Source of the DNA: Prevotella sp.
GTDB lineage: Bacteria; Bacteroidota; Bacteroidia; Bacteroidales; Bacteroidaceae
DNA length: 45,857 bases
Reading direction: 5' to 3'
NCBI GenBank assembly: GCA_016285075.1
Contig: JAEEQB010000038.1
Span: 1-45,857 of the forward strand
The notes beneath the pieces are model-generated. The model did not search any database. It was not told where the DNA came from and was given only the letters and a program-made list of their open reading frames with translations. Positions within the stretch are counted from its first letter, which is position 1. Each line of letters starts with the position of its first letter. Position numbers and translations under genes: made by a program. Shown in pieces: positions 23,666 through 33,349 of this stretch.

Positions 23666-24667
23666 TTATGGATGCCACTGGTTCTTAACAACAAGTTTGT
23701 CACCCGAAAGGTCTACCTCGAAGAGATGGGGAACACGCGCTGTCCTTCCCCTAGAGTCTTTCGTATGGCTATGGACAGACATCATCCACTGTCCATCGAA
23801 GCGCTGGAAAAGCATACTGTGGCCGAACCCTGGAGGAGTTATGGGCTTGGGTTCCTGAATCCAAGGTCCGTCAAGGGTACCGCTTTCAGAGTAAGCCACC
23901 CCCTGAGTATACACATCAAACACCCACGATGTCCAAAGCATGCCAAGACGTCCTGTACCTGTACGGAAAAGCCAGGGACCATCGGTCACTTTATTCCAAG
24001 TCAAGTTTCCGTTTTCATCTTTTTCACGGCTCCAAGGCGAGTCGCTCGCACGGAAGAGTACTTTGGCTGAGCCGACCGTTCCACTGAAGTCGGGCTTCAG
24101 CTCTATCTTCTCAATCGTCCCATTCCAGTTCTGAAGCCATTCACCACAGAAAACCATATAAGGCTTACCATCAGTATCGCGCCAGAATGTACCGTCAAGC
24201 GTAGGACGATCGGCGGGCAAGTAGGTAGCATCGCCAAATGCGCGATAGGGTCCCATGGGATTGTCTGCACGCAACACCTGCGAAGCACGTCGTTCAATGA
24301 CATTGCCCTTAACGGTGTCAATCTTTACAGCCTGATTAGTGAAGGTGGCGAAATAATAATACTGCCCATCACCCGTCTGATGAAGCTCTGCTGCCCAGAT
24401 CATCGGCCTTGGCCCCATCCACGAATCGCGTTCGAACTCTGTCACCCTATAGGGGCCTTCCCATAGCTTCAAGTCATTGCTGCGCCACACCATACCGCCA
24501 GTTCCTGTCATATAATACATCTTCGTCTTTGGGTCAGCAAGAATAGCAGGATCACTCAGTCTGATAGAGTCCAGAGGAATGTCGTGACGCACTCCGAAAA
24601 ATCTCGGCTGAGCCAGCGCAATGATGGCACAGATGACAGAAACAAAACACAGAATCAGTCTTTTCAT
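23666..24667 (-). CDS. GH43-like exported glycoside hydrolase
   Basis: The 333-residue protein has a signal peptide (MKRLILCFVSVICAIIALAQ) and a five-blade propeller pattern of family 43: IRLSDPAILADPKTKMYYMT (general-base Asp), LDGTFWRDTDGKPYMVFCGE (pKa-setting Asp, then acid Glu in CGEW), and repeated blades such as WAAELHQTGDGQYYYFATFT. GH43 members act mostly on arabinose- or xylose-containing glycans. It is read away from the fructan genes from its own promoter, so it may be a second enzyme of the locus for branched substrates or an unrelated neighbour. The signal peptide lacks a lipobox, so it should be periplasmic. Confidence 0.83.
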   Translation of the reverse strand: MKRLILCFVSVICAIIALAQPRFFGVRHDIPLDSIRLSDPAILADPKTKMYYMTGTGGMVWRSNDLKLWEGPYRVTEFERDSWMGPRPMIWAAELHQTGDGQYYYFATFTNQAVKIDTVKGNVIERRASQVLRADNPMGPYRAFGDATYLPADRPTLDGTFWRDTDGKPYMVFCGEWLQNWNGTIEKIELKPDFSGTVGSAKVLFRASDSPWSREKDENGNLTWNKVTDGPWLFRTGTGRLGMLWTSWVFDVYTQGVAYSESGTLDGPWIQEPKPITPPGFGHSMLFQRFDGQWMMSVHSHTKDSRGRTARVPHLFEVDLSGDKLVVKNQWHP

Positions 24668-24765
24668 ATTGTTTAGTTTTTATAAGAGCAATACGTTGTT
24701 AAAATAACACTTGAGAAATGTCGTTTGCTGAAGGAGCTATTAACAGACACCTTTTTTAAACTCTG

Positions 24766-24797
24766 CAAAGTTAGCCAAATAATTTGAAAGCTCCAAA
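24766..24797 (-). promoter_or_regulatory. Promoter of the GH43-like gene
   Basis: On the minus strand TTTG (24794-24797), exactly 20 bp, then TAACTTTG (24766-24773), about 100 bases before the ATG. Confidence 0.7.
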
Positions 24798-24835
24798 TAT
24801 TTTTGGAAAAAGTAGGTTTATTCATTTTTTTGTTG

Positions 24836-25055
24836 TATCTTTGTGGCGCTTTTCAGAGAATGAGGTATAGGTGCACATGCCTTTCGACCCTACACAACAC
24901 CAAACCACAAGGATGTCGAAGGTACGTAGTACACATATAGAGTGTGGGCTGCAGACCTTTCAAGTATCCAATCAATGTGGTGTTGTGTAGGACTTGAAGA
25001 AGCAGAGCCCCCACTCTTCTTATCAAATGATTATAGTTATGAGATTGCAAAGGTA
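24836..25055. other. Long-range inverted repeat between opposed -7 boxes
   Basis: CCTACACAACACCA (24889-24902) and TGGTGTTGTGTAGG (24978-24991) are perfect 14-base complements across 75 bases. TATCTTTG (24836-24843, plus) and TACCTTTG (25048-25055, minus) point inward from both sides, so either strand could be transcribed through it. A small ORF of 71 residues on the minus strand (24853-25068) has no protein-like features. This could be a structured RNA, the sensor-gene leader or a miniature mobile element. Confidence 0.45.
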
Positions 25056-25128
25056 AGCCAATTCTCAAAAACTAAATATAATTTATGTTGCAAATGATAC
25101 GAATTATCGTTCTAAAACACTATTGGCA

Positions 25129-26676
25129 ATGAATAAAACTGTGATATTATTGTTGGTGTCCCTGTTCCTTCTTGCCTGTACAGAGAAAAAGCCTCGCTAT
25201 GTGATAGGGGTGTCTCAGTGCTCGGAGGATATTTGGCGCGAAAAACAGAATGCAGAGTTGCGCATGGCAGCCTATTTCCACGACAACGTAGACCTACGTT
25301 TTGCAGCAGCCTACGACAGCGATGAGCGCCAAATACAGCAGATAGACAGTCTTGTGGCTACAGGCATCGACCTGTTGATTGTAGCTCCCAACCAAGTGGC
25401 GACCATCTCTCCTGCCATCGATCGTGCGTATGACAAGGGTATCCCCGTCATCGTGTTCGAACGCAAGACCGGTTCGCAAAAACACACCGCCTTCATCAGT
25501 GCAGACAATTACGAGATGGGGCGAGTCATGGGTGAGTACATCATCTCCAGACTCCACGGACATGGAAACGTGCTGGAAATAAAAGGACTGGATGGGTCTT
25601 CGCCTTCCATTGAGCGGCACAATGGTTTTATAGAAGCCCTGAAGAATGCACCAGACATCAAGGTAGTAGCTTCACTCCAAGGAGACTGGACGGAGCCAAC
25701 GGCCTATAAGACTACGAAAGAATGGCTCTATAATAATAAAGATGTACGCGTAGACCTGGTATTCGGTGCTAACGACCGTACAGCGATGGGAGCAAGGAAA
25801 GCACTGGGACCAACTCCTCTCTACTGCGGCATTGACGGTCTGCCAGGTAAGAATGGCGGAATACAATTGGTACGTGACTCATTACTTGACGCATCTTACA
25901 TCTATCCTACTCATGGTGACCAGATCATTGAATTAGCTGTCCGCATACTGGAAGGCAAGACTTACGACAAGGAGACCATGCTGATGTCAGCACTCGTGAC
26001 AAGAGACAATGCAAAAGTACTGCTGATGCAGAGTGAGGAACTGATGCGCCAAGCCGTTCGGCTGGACATGATGCACGACAAGGCCGACGTCTATCTGCAC
26101 AAACTCGACACGCAACGGGTGATCAATTGGCTTGCTGTTGGTGTCATTGCCCTTTTAGTGGTGGTATTCGTCCTCTTTTACCTTTACCACCTGCGTAAGA
26201 TTACCTTACAGCGGGAACGTGTGGTCAACACGTTATGGAACATGAAGCCCGAAAACGTGGCTGTTGTATCAGAATCTGTTGAGAAAGCTGAACCTGCAGA
26301 GGAATCCATGTCAGAGGCTACGGTCAACAGTGAGAACATAGAAAATGTTGAACCTGCAACCGTTTCCTATTTCATCACCCGATTTAAAGAGGTTGTCGAG
26401 GCTCGTTTAGAAGACAGTGATGTCAGTGTGGAAGACTTGGCTGCAGACATGAACCTAAGCCGTGTCCAACTGTATCGCAAGGTGAAGGCAGTCACAGGTT
26501 CTTCGCCTGTGGAACTGCTGCGGACAGCCCGTCTTAACCGCGCCTACCAGCTGCTTCTTACAACAGACAAGAGTGTCAGCGAGGTGGCATACATCGTTGG
26601 CTTCACTGCCCCGAGCTATTTTACCAAGTGCTTCAAAGAAGAGTACGGAATGGTTCCAGGAGACGTCAGGAAATAA
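25129..26676 (+). CDS. Membrane sugar sensor: PBP domain fused to AraC HTH
   Basis: The protein has about 515 residues. After an N-terminal signal/lipobox-like stretch (MNKTVILLLVSLFLLACTEK) comes a periplasmic type I sugar-binding domain (about 23-285: YVIGVSQCSEDIW, DSLVATGIDLLIVAPNQ, IPVIVFERKTGSQKHTAFIS, NYEMGRVMGEYI). One membrane helix follows at about 331-353 (VINWLAVGVIALLVVVFVLF), then an acidic linker of about 55 residues and a C-terminal AraC domain (EDLAADMNLSRVQLYRKVKA ... VAYIVGFTAPSYFTKCFKEE). B. thetaiotaomicron BT1754, which senses fructose, has a histidine kinase and receiver between these parts; both are absent here. The ATG at 25129 is preferred to TTG 25123. It lies just upstream of susC and should activate it. 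Confidence 0.87.
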   Translation: MNKTVILLLVSLFLLACTEKKPRYVIGVSQCSEDIWREKQNAELRMAAYFHDNVDLRFAAAYDSDERQIQQIDSLVATGIDLLIVAPNQVATISPAIDRAYDKGIPVIVFERKTGSQKHTAFISADNYEMGRVMGEYIISRLHGHGNVLEIKGLDGSSPSIERHNGFIEALKNAPDIKVVASLQGDWTEPTAYKTTKEWLYNNKDVRVDLVFGANDRTAMGARKALGPTPLYCGIDGLPGKNGGIQLVRDSLLDASYIYPTHGDQIIELAVRILEGKTYDKETMLMSALVTRDNAKVLLMQSEELMRQAVRLDMMHDKADVYLHKLDTQRVINWLAVGVIALLVVVFVLFYLYHLRKITLQRERVVNTLWNMKPENVAVVSESVEKAEPAEESMSEATVNSENIENVEPATVSYFITRFKEVVEARLEDSDVSVEDLAADMNLSRVQLYRKVKAVTGSSPVELLRTARLNRAYQLLLTTDKSVSEVAYIVGFTAPSYFTKCFKEEYGMVPGDVRK

Positions 26677-26699
26677 CATCGTCATTTCCTAGAAATAAG

Positions 26700-26766
26700 A
26701 AATATCGTTCATTCCATCGCAAAAATGTTACATTGCAACATATTTTGCACGGGATGAACGATATTT
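26700..26766. promoter_or_regulatory. Nested inverted repeat upstream of susC
   Basis: Outer arms AAATATCGTTCATTCC (26700-26715) and GGGATGAACGATATTT (26751-26766) pair at 15 of 16 positions plus a wobble. Inner arms GCAAAAATGTT (26719-26729) and AACATATTTTGC (26737-26748) pair with one bulge. The structure ends about 26 bases before the susC -7 box, where an activator would bind. The T-run TTTTTAT at its end means it could also terminate the sensor transcript. Confidence 0.6.
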
Positions 26767-26791
26767 TTATGCTTTTCGCCTTATAAGTAAG

Positions 26792-26799
26792 TACTTTTG
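26792..26799 (+). promoter_or_regulatory. -7 box of the susCD operon
   Basis: TACTTTTG fits the -7 form, 48 bases before the susC ATG. The -33 position has no TTTG, which is usual for promoters that need an activator. Confidence 0.55.
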
Positions 26800-26847
26800 C
26801 ATCAGTAATACGACAAAACAGTTTATTAACTAAAAACGTAAAAGCAA

Positions 26848-29800
26848 ATGGAAAAACTGAAAAGATTCCTGTTGAGCACACTGCTCGTATTTGCAAGTAC
26901 ATTATTGTACGCGCAAACGGAGATTACGGGTTCTGTCGTCGATGAGACTGGCGAAGGTGTCATCGGTGCCACCGTAAAAGAGAAAGGTACCAGCAATGGT
27001 ACTGTTACCGACTTCGACGGTAATTTCAAGATGAAGGTTGCGGCAGGTACCACACTTGTCATCACTTACATCGGTTATGACCCAGTGGAGGTGGCTGCTG
27101 CCAACGGTATGAAAGTAGAACTGAAGGAGAATGCCTCGGAACTTGCCGAGGTGGTTGTGACAGGTTACCAGACACAGCGCAAGGCCGACCTGACAGGTTC
27201 GGTGGCTGTGGTGAAAACCGACGAACTGAAGACCTCGTCCGACACCGATCCCATGCGTGCCTTGCAGGGAAAGGTTCCTGGCATGACCATCACCAGCACA
27301 GGTTCTCCTGTGGGGGCCGGTACCGTCCGCATCCGTGGTGGTGGCTCGTTTAACTCATCACAAGACCCTCTTTTCATCATTGACGGTGTGCCCACAACGA
27401 CAAACCTGAACACACTGAACATGAACGACATTGAGTCGATGCAGGTATTGAAGGATGCTGCTTCTGCCTCTATCTATGGTAGCCGTGCTGCTAATGGTGT
27501 CATCATTATCACTACCCGTTCGGGTAAGAAGGGTGACAAAGTGAAGGTGGATTTCTCTGCTAACCTGACCGCATCGTTCTACAACAAGCAAAGCATGATG
27601 AATCTGTCCAATTCTTCGGAATATGCCACGGCGATGGCACAAGCAGCCATGAACGATGGATTAGACCCCGAACAATATGCCAACAACTACGGTCTGACAC
27701 TCAATGCCAAGGCTGGCACGCCCATCAAGGCCTACGATCCTGCAACGGGTCAGATGCGCGAGTTCACTGTGAACGGCCGCTACGACGGTTTCATGAATCA
27801 GAGCAAGACGATGCGCTATAGCGACACCGACTGGTTGGATGAGATTTCACGCACAGGATTCTCACAGAACTACGACCTCTCTATTTCTAACGCCACAGAG
27901 AAATCCTCGGCATTGTTCTCTTTCGGTTACAAGAAGAACAATGGTATCTTGAAATACACAGACTTTGAGAGTTTCTCCAGCCGAATCAATACCAGCTACA
28001 AGGTAAACAAGATGGTGACTATCGGCGAGAATGCCACTATCACCTACAGTGATCAGGTAGACTGTGCTCCTTTGGAGAATGCGTTGAAGATGGCTCCCAC
28101 ACTGCCAGTATATGAAGAGGACAATGAGACGTTCTCTGGCCCCGTTGGTGGTATGAGTGACCGTCAGAACCCTCTGAGAGAACTCTACCACAACCGCGAC
28201 AACAGGTTGAAGATGTGGCGTATCTTTGGCAACGGCTACATCAACATTCAGCCCATCAAGGGTTTGACGCTGCGTTCCAACTTCGGTCTTGACTACTGGT
28301 CGGAATTCATTCACAGCGTAGTTTACACCTGGCACAGTGACGTGGTGAACAACTCAACCCCTTCTGCCAATCTTGGCAACAAGAACTCCATCAAGTGGAC
28401 TTGGTCGAATACAGCCAACTATAACTTCACTATCGCAGCAGACCACTCATTCATTCTGCTGGCAGGTTTAGAGCTTCACCGTGACGTGGAAGAACGTTCT
28501 TCGTCCTATGCACAGATGTTCGCTCTCGAGAACTACAATTACATGTGGCCTGATGCTGCCACTGGTACACAACGTGCTGGAGGTATCCGCGAGGGTTACA
28601 ACCTGGTATCGCTCTTCGGTAAGATTGACTATAACTGGAAAGACCTGGTGCTCGCTTCGTTCACTATCCGTCGAGATGGCTCGAGCCGTTTCGGTGAGAA
28701 CAACCGCTACGGTACCTTCCCTGCATTCACGCTGGGTTACCGTCTCTCAGAGAACCTGAAGCAGGACTGGATAAACGATCTGAAAGTACGTGCATCATGG
28801 GGTGAGACTGGTAACCAGGCCATTTCCAACTATGCTCGCTACGGTCTCTACGCAGCCACCTATGGCGGTGGTCGCAATGAGTCTACCGCCTACGACCTTC
28901 AGCTGGCTGGAAGCGGCATCTTCCCCTCAGGTTTCCGTGCCACACAGTCGCAGAACAACAATCTGAAATGGGAATCCACCGAGCAGTATAACTTCGGTCT
29001 TGACTTCACTCTCTTTGGCAGCAGTGTCTATGGTACAGCCGATGCCTATATTAAAAATGTAAAAGACATGCTCATCAACCCCGCATACCTCGGTTCAATG
29101 GGTGAAGGCGGTGCCTCATGGCTTAATGGTCCCAGCCTGCGCAACTGGGGTATGGAGTTTGCCCTTGGCTATCGCGGCACTACCGACTTCGGTTTACGTT
29201 ACAATGTGAATGGCAACCTTGATTTCTTCCGCCAGCGTGTAACCTATCTGCCCGAGACAACCACTGGTTCATATGTCCATACCGCCAAGGAGAACCTCGT
29301 TGAGGCCAAGAAGCCATACGGTTCAATTGTGGGTTACGTTGTTGACGGACTGTTCCAGAACCGCGAGGAGGTGCTGGCCAGCGGCCAGGAGAATGCTCGC
29401 GTGGGTGGTCTGAAGTATGCTGACCTTGATGGCAATGGTATCATCAACGAACAGGATCAGACCTGGATCTTCAACCCCGTTCCCAACTTCTCCTGGGGTC
29501 TGAATTTTGAGCTGGGCTATAAGGAGTTTGATTTCTCTATGTTCTGGCAAGGTGTTGCTGGTCAGGACGTGTACAACGACCAGAAGTTCCAGACCGACTT
29601 CTACTCCATCACCGATGCAGGATCGAACAAGGGTAACCGCATGCTCGGAGCCTGGACTACAGCCAACACCGGCAGCACCATTCCTGCTCTGACCACCAAC
29701 AACGTAGGTAATGAGAACCGAGCCTCCACTTACTTTGTAGAAAACGGTTCTTACGCCAAGTTGCGCCAGATACAGATAGGTTACAACTTACCTGAAACCC

Positions 29801-29961
29801 TGCTGAAGAAGGTGAATATGACCTCGGCCCGCGTCTACATCTCAGGCCACAACCTACTCACTCTGAAGAGCAGTTCTCTCACCTGTAGCGACCCTGAGAA
29901 TCCCCGTTGGATGTATCCTAACAGCACCAGCTTCTCTTTCGGTATCCAAACGAGTTTCTAA
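26848..29961 (+). CDS. susC: SusC-type TonB-dependent outer-membrane transporter
   Basis: The 1037-residue protein imports oligosaccharides through the outer membrane, driven by TonB. It has a signal peptide (MEKLKRFLLSTLLVFASTLL, YAQ), a carboxypeptidase-like domain at about 27-95 (VVDETGEGVIGATVKEKGTS), a plug domain at about 115-230 (MTITSTGSPVGAGTVRIRGG, LFIIDGVP, IESMQVLKDAASASIYGSRA, ANGVIIITT) and a large beta-barrel that ends in the aromatic SFSFGIQTSF. It is the first gene of the susC-susD-DUF4960-GH32 transcript and corresponds in order to BT1763 of the levan locus. Substrate (fructan) is inferred from the GH32 neighbours. Confidence 0.96.
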   Translation: MEKLKRFLLSTLLVFASTLLYAQTEITGSVVDETGEGVIGATVKEKGTSNGTVTDFDGNFKMKVAAGTTLVITYIGYDPVEVAAANGMKVELKENASELAEVVVTGYQTQRKADLTGSVAVVKTDELKTSSDTDPMRALQGKVPGMTITSTGSPVGAGTVRIRGGGSFNSSQDPLFIIDGVPTTTNLNTLNMNDIESMQVLKDAASASIYGSRAANGVIIITTRSGKKGDKVKVDFSANLTASFYNKQSMMNLSNSSEYATAMAQAAMNDGLDPEQYANNYGLTLNAKAGTPIKAYDPATGQMREFTVNGRYDGFMNQSKTMRYSDTDWLDEISRTGFSQNYDLSISNATEKSSALFSFGYKKNNGILKYTDFESFSSRINTSYKVNKMVTIGENATITYSDQVDCAPLENALKMAPTLPVYEEDNETFSGPVGGMSDRQNPLRELYHNRDNRLKMWRIFGNGYINIQPIKGLTLRSNFGLDYWSEFIHSVVYTWHSDVVNNSTPSANLGNKNSIKWTWSNTANYNFTIAADHSFILLAGLELHRDVEERSSSYAQMFALENYNYMWPDAATGTQRAGGIREGYNLVSLFGKIDYNWKDLVLASFTIRRDGSSRFGENNRYGTFPAFTLGYRLSENLKQDWINDLKVRASWGETGNQAISNYARYGLYAATYGGGRNESTAYDLQLAGSGIFPSGFRATQSQNNNLKWESTEQYNFGLDFTLFGSSVYGTADAYIKNVKDMLINPAYLGSMGEGGASWLNGPSLRNWGMEFALGYRGTTDFGLRYNVNGNLDFFRQRVTYLPETTTGSYVHTAKENLVEAKKPYGSIVGYVVDGLFQNREEVLASGQENARVGGLKYADLDGNGIINEQDQTWIFNPVPNFSWGLNFELGYKEFDFSMFWQGVAGQDVYNDQKFQTDFYSITDAGSNKGNRMLGAWTTANTGSTIPALTTNNVGNENRASTYFVENGSYAKLRQIQIGYNLPETLLKKVNMTSARVYISGHNLLTLKSSSLTCSDPENPRWMYPNSTSFSFGIQTSF

Positions 29962-30018
29962 GGAATCAATAAGTCTAAGGAATATAGGAATAAAGAAATT
30001 AATTACAATAGAAGAATT

Positions 30019-31761
30019 ATGAAGACAATATATCAAGCAATATGTGCAGGTCTGATCGTTTGCGGATCATTGACTTCTTGCAATGACTTCATCGATGTTG
30101 AGCCGCAGGGTGTCATCAGCGAAGACCTCGCCATGAGCCAGCCCGATGAAATGGTTACCTCTGCCTACGCCAAGCTCGGCGACGACTGGTACACCTATCC
30201 ATTCAACCTCTGGCCTTACGGCGATGTCAGCAGCGACGATGCCATGAAAGGTGGTTCGGGAACAACTGACACCAACTACCATCCCGTAGAGGTATGGTCA
30301 ACACTGACTGCCTCAACGCCCGACCACATGGATGAACTGTGGTATCACTTCTACTGCTCTATCTCACGCTGCAACCGCGCCCTCGTATCACTCGCAGAGT
30401 ATGGCAAGGACAAATTGGGCGAAGAGAAAACCAAGATCCGCGAAGGCGAAGTACGTTTCCTCCGTGCTCATTTCTACTTCAAGCTCGTACAACTATGGAA
30501 CCAGGTACCTTGGGTCGATGAGGAGGTCTATAAGAACCATACGGAAGAGCAGACCCGCAATGATGCCTTCTCACATGAGGAACTGATGCAGAAAATCATC
30601 GCCGACTTCAAGGCTGCCTACGATGCACTGCCCGCACAACAGCAGGACGGTGGACGAGTCAACAAGATTGCAGCCGCTGCCTATTTGGCCAAATGTTATC
30701 TCACCATGGCATGGGGCGACGGTTACGAGGCAAATACAGGTGTCAGCCACATCAACCAGGAATATATGAAGGAGGTGCTGAAGTACACCCAGGAAGTACA
30801 GAATTCACAGTATGGCTACTTAGAGGACTATGGTGACATCTTCCTGCCCGAGTACAAGAACTCGAAAGAAAGCGTCTTTGCTGTCCAGCACTCTGACTAT
30901 CAGGACGACAACACCCTCTTCGGTCGTGCCAACTGGAGCAACATGCTGAATGGCTGCTGGGGCATCTGGTCGTGCGGATGGGATTTCCACAAACCCACAC
31001 AGAACCTTGTCAATGCCTTCAAGACCCGCGACGGTCTGCCCATGTTCGACGACTATAACAACGAGACTGCTTATCCCATCAATGGTGTACCCACCTCACA
31101 GAAATGGGATCCGCGGCTCTTCCATACCGTTGGCATGCCTACCTTCCCATACAAATATGAGACGGAGTACACCATGACAAAGGACAACAGTCGTACACCC
31201 AACACCTATGGATACTACACTTCACTGAAAGAGGTTCCACAGCGTTCCAAGGGAGAGACTTTCGACAATCCCTGGCAGGCCTTTGCCATGAACGATTATG
31301 TGCTGCGCTATACGGACATCATGCTGATGCGTGCAGAGGCTCTTATCGAGACCAATGCACTGGAGGATGCCCGCACCATCATCAATGCCATCCGTCAGCG
31401 CGCCAAGAACAGCGTTGCCAAGCACATTGGATATGCTGCCAACCAATGCGAGATAGCTCTCTATCCTTCCAATTATTTCTCTACAAAGGAACAGGCTCGC
31501 CAATGCCTGCAGTGGGAGCGCCGTCTGGAACTGGCAATGGAAAATGGACGCTACTTTGACCTGCGCCGCTGGGGCATTGCTTCTAAGACACTGAATCAGT
31601 TCTTCGAGAAAGAAAAAGACGTTGTCTATGATGGTCAGACCTATGCCCAGTACTACAAGGACGCACACTACACACCGGCCAAGAACGAGTACTTCCCCTT
31701 ACCCTATATCCAGCTCTATTACGTGCCCGGGCTCTACACACAGAACAAAGGATACAATTAA
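30019..31761 (+). CDS. susD: SusD-family surface glycan-binding lipoprotein
   Basis: The 580-residue lipoprotein (signal and lipobox GLIVCGSLTSC) forms the lid on SusC and captures oligosaccharides. It shows the SusD helical framework: DFIDVEPQGVISEDLAMSQP at the mature start, AKLGDDWYTYPFNLWPYGDV, REGEVRFLRAHFYFKLVQLW (the conserved RAxxYF), YLAKCYLTMAWGDGYEANTG, LRYTDIMLMRAEALIETNAL and QWERRLELAMENGRYFDLRR near the end. It lies 57 bases after susC. In the levan locus the equivalent is BT1762. Surface exposure is expected from the family and from acidic residues after the lipidated Cys (NDFID). Confidence 0.95.
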   Translation: MKTIYQAICAGLIVCGSLTSCNDFIDVEPQGVISEDLAMSQPDEMVTSAYAKLGDDWYTYPFNLWPYGDVSSDDAMKGGSGTTDTNYHPVEVWSTLTASTPDHMDELWYHFYCSISRCNRALVSLAEYGKDKLGEEKTKIREGEVRFLRAHFYFKLVQLWNQVPWVDEEVYKNHTEEQTRNDAFSHEELMQKIIADFKAAYDALPAQQQDGGRVNKIAAAAYLAKCYLTMAWGDGYEANTGVSHINQEYMKEVLKYTQEVQNSQYGYLEDYGDIFLPEYKNSKESVFAVQHSDYQDDNTLFGRANWSNMLNGCWGIWSCGWDFHKPTQNLVNAFKTRDGLPMFDDYNNETAYPINGVPTSQKWDPRLFHTVGMPTFPYKYETEYTMTKDNSRTPNTYGYYTSLKEVPQRSKGETFDNPWQAFAMNDYVLRYTDIMLMRAEALIETNALEDARTIINAIRQRAKNSVAKHIGYAANQCEIALYPSNYFSTKEQARQCLQWERRLELAMENGRYFDLRRWGIASKTLNQFFEKEKDVVYDGQTYAQYYKDAHYTPAKNEYFPLPYIQLYYVPGLYTQNKGYN

Positions 31762-31820
31762 CTTTGTTATGAATTAACAGTTAAGAGGTTATAGTATAAG
31801 AACAAACAGAATAAACAGTT

Positions 31821-33317
31821 ATGAAAAAAATATCATTCTTTATAATGGCGATGGTAACCTTGGTCCTGATTTCTTGTCAGGACAAGGACATCGACCGCGA
31901 AGCCATGGTTTTGAAGGCTCCCGATGCTTCACAGATCACAGGCCAGTTGAACGGCGATGACTATATTTGGACATGGCCCCAGCAACAAGCTTCGATGCAG
32001 GTGTCAGTCTACCGCAACGGCACGCTTTTCTCAAGCGAGACTGTCAGCGGCAACAGCTTCACACAGAGAGAAGTTCCTACGAACGTTCCTTTCGAATACG
32101 TCTTCAAACTCTCTGACGGAAAGAACCTCTCCACCGGTGTTATCAAAACCTATACCCGCGAGGGTGCAACCAGCATCAGCGCTGTACAAATGAGTCAGGT
32201 AGACAAGACAGGAGGTTATGATGCTCTCGTAGTATGGGACAAGGCTGCTGATGCCACCAGCATCAAGCTGACGGCCACAAACGGCAAGCAGACCATCAGC
32301 GAGACCCTCCCTGGCACTCAAACGAGCTATACCATACCCAATGTGAAGACTGGCGACACCTGGGAGGTCATCCTGACAGCTGTCAATGACAAAGGCACAG
32401 CCCTCTCCACCCGTTCTTCACTCCGCATCGGTAAGACGGCTATCGGATTCCTGAGTATCTATGCCACACCCGAGGAACTGGTTGAGAACGGTGACGATGA
32501 CGAGGCTTCAGCATGGCTCTGGCTGCATGAGACCTATCCTACTGCCCAGTTCGTACCTTTCAGCAGCATTTCAGATGCCAGCGCGGTAGAACCTTTCCGT
32601 GTACTTTTCTGGCTGCGCGACTTGGAGAACGTGAGTGAGAACGACGTATGGAATATACCTGCTGACGTACAAGCTGCAACACCAGTCATACGCGAGTGGT
32701 ACCGTCAAGGAGGCAGCCTGCTGCTTTGGAGCCACGCCACCGTCTATGCCGGACATCTGGGACGCATCAGTCTCGATGAGATGAAGGGCAACGACCACGC
32801 CTTTGGCTTCGGTGGTGGCGGTGTAAACAATGATGTGTGGAAGATGGCTGTAGAGCTCAATCCCGACCACAAGTTCAAAAAGGACCACTCTTCACATCCC
32901 ATCTACAAGGGACTTGAGGTAGAGACAACGGCCGACACGAAGCTAATTGCCTTCAAGGGACCAGGTTGGACAGAAGACCATAATTGCCTGTATTTCAATC
33001 TGCCCAGCCTATGGACAGGTATTGGAAACCAGGAAGAGGCCTGCTACACACAATGCACCCAAACCTACGGTATCTATCCTCTTGGCACATGGGACAGCCA
33101 GATATGGTGGGTCAGCCAGATGAACGTTTGGGAAGCCCAGCAGGGCAATACAGAGTTCAAGGGTACCCTGCTCTGCATTGGCAATGGCGGCTGTGAGTTC
33201 TCAATGAAGAACAGTGACGGAACTCCCGACAAGAGCGCACACCCAAAGAACAACATCTATCAGGATAATGTGCTCACACTGGCCAAGAACTCTCTGGAAT
33301 ACTTAAAGACAAGGTAG
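31821..33317 (+). CDS. DUF4960 surface glycan-binding protein
   Basis: The 498-residue lipoprotein (MVTLVLISCQDKDID, Cys about 19 followed by acidic residues that favour surface export) begins with two Fn3/Ig-like segments (about 30-205: DASQITGQLNGDDYIWTWPQ ... STRSSLRIGKTAIGF). These are followed by a DUF4960 domain (about 206-498) with FLSIYATPEELVENGDDDEA, VIREWYRQGGSLLLWSHATV and LLCIGNGGCEFSMKN. DUF4960 proteins occur with SusCD and GH32 genes in fructan loci; this one occupies the position of BT1761, a levan-binding surface protein. It is probably a non-catalytic binding protein, although the DUF4960 part resembles an amidotransferase-like fold in outline. Confidence 0.83.
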   Translation: MKKISFFIMAMVTLVLISCQDKDIDREAMVLKAPDASQITGQLNGDDYIWTWPQQQASMQVSVYRNGTLFSSETVSGNSFTQREVPTNVPFEYVFKLSDGKNLSTGVIKTYTREGATSISAVQMSQVDKTGGYDALVVWDKAADATSIKLTATNGKQTISETLPGTQTSYTIPNVKTGDTWEVILTAVNDKGTALSTRSSLRIGKTAIGFLSIYATPEELVENGDDDEASAWLWLHETYPTAQFVPFSSISDASAVEPFRVLFWLRDLENVSENDVWNIPADVQAATPVIREWYRQGGSLLLWSHATVYAGHLGRISLDEMKGNDHAFGFGGGGVNNDVWKMAVELNPDHKFKKDHSSHPIYKGLEVETTADTKLIAFKGPGWTEDHNCLYFNLPSLWTGIGNQEEACYTQCTQTYGIYPLGTWDSQIWWVSQMNVWEAQQGNTEFKGTLLCIGNGGCEFSMKNSDGTPDKSAHPKNNIYQDNVLTLAKNSLEYLKTR

Positions 33318-33349
33318 TTTCATACATATTAGTTAGATTATTTATAGCT

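Noticed and set aside
24853..25068. 71-residue minus-strand ORF in the sensor upstream region
   Set aside because: It has no domain and lies across the inverted-repeat structure; transcription is possible but coding is not supported.
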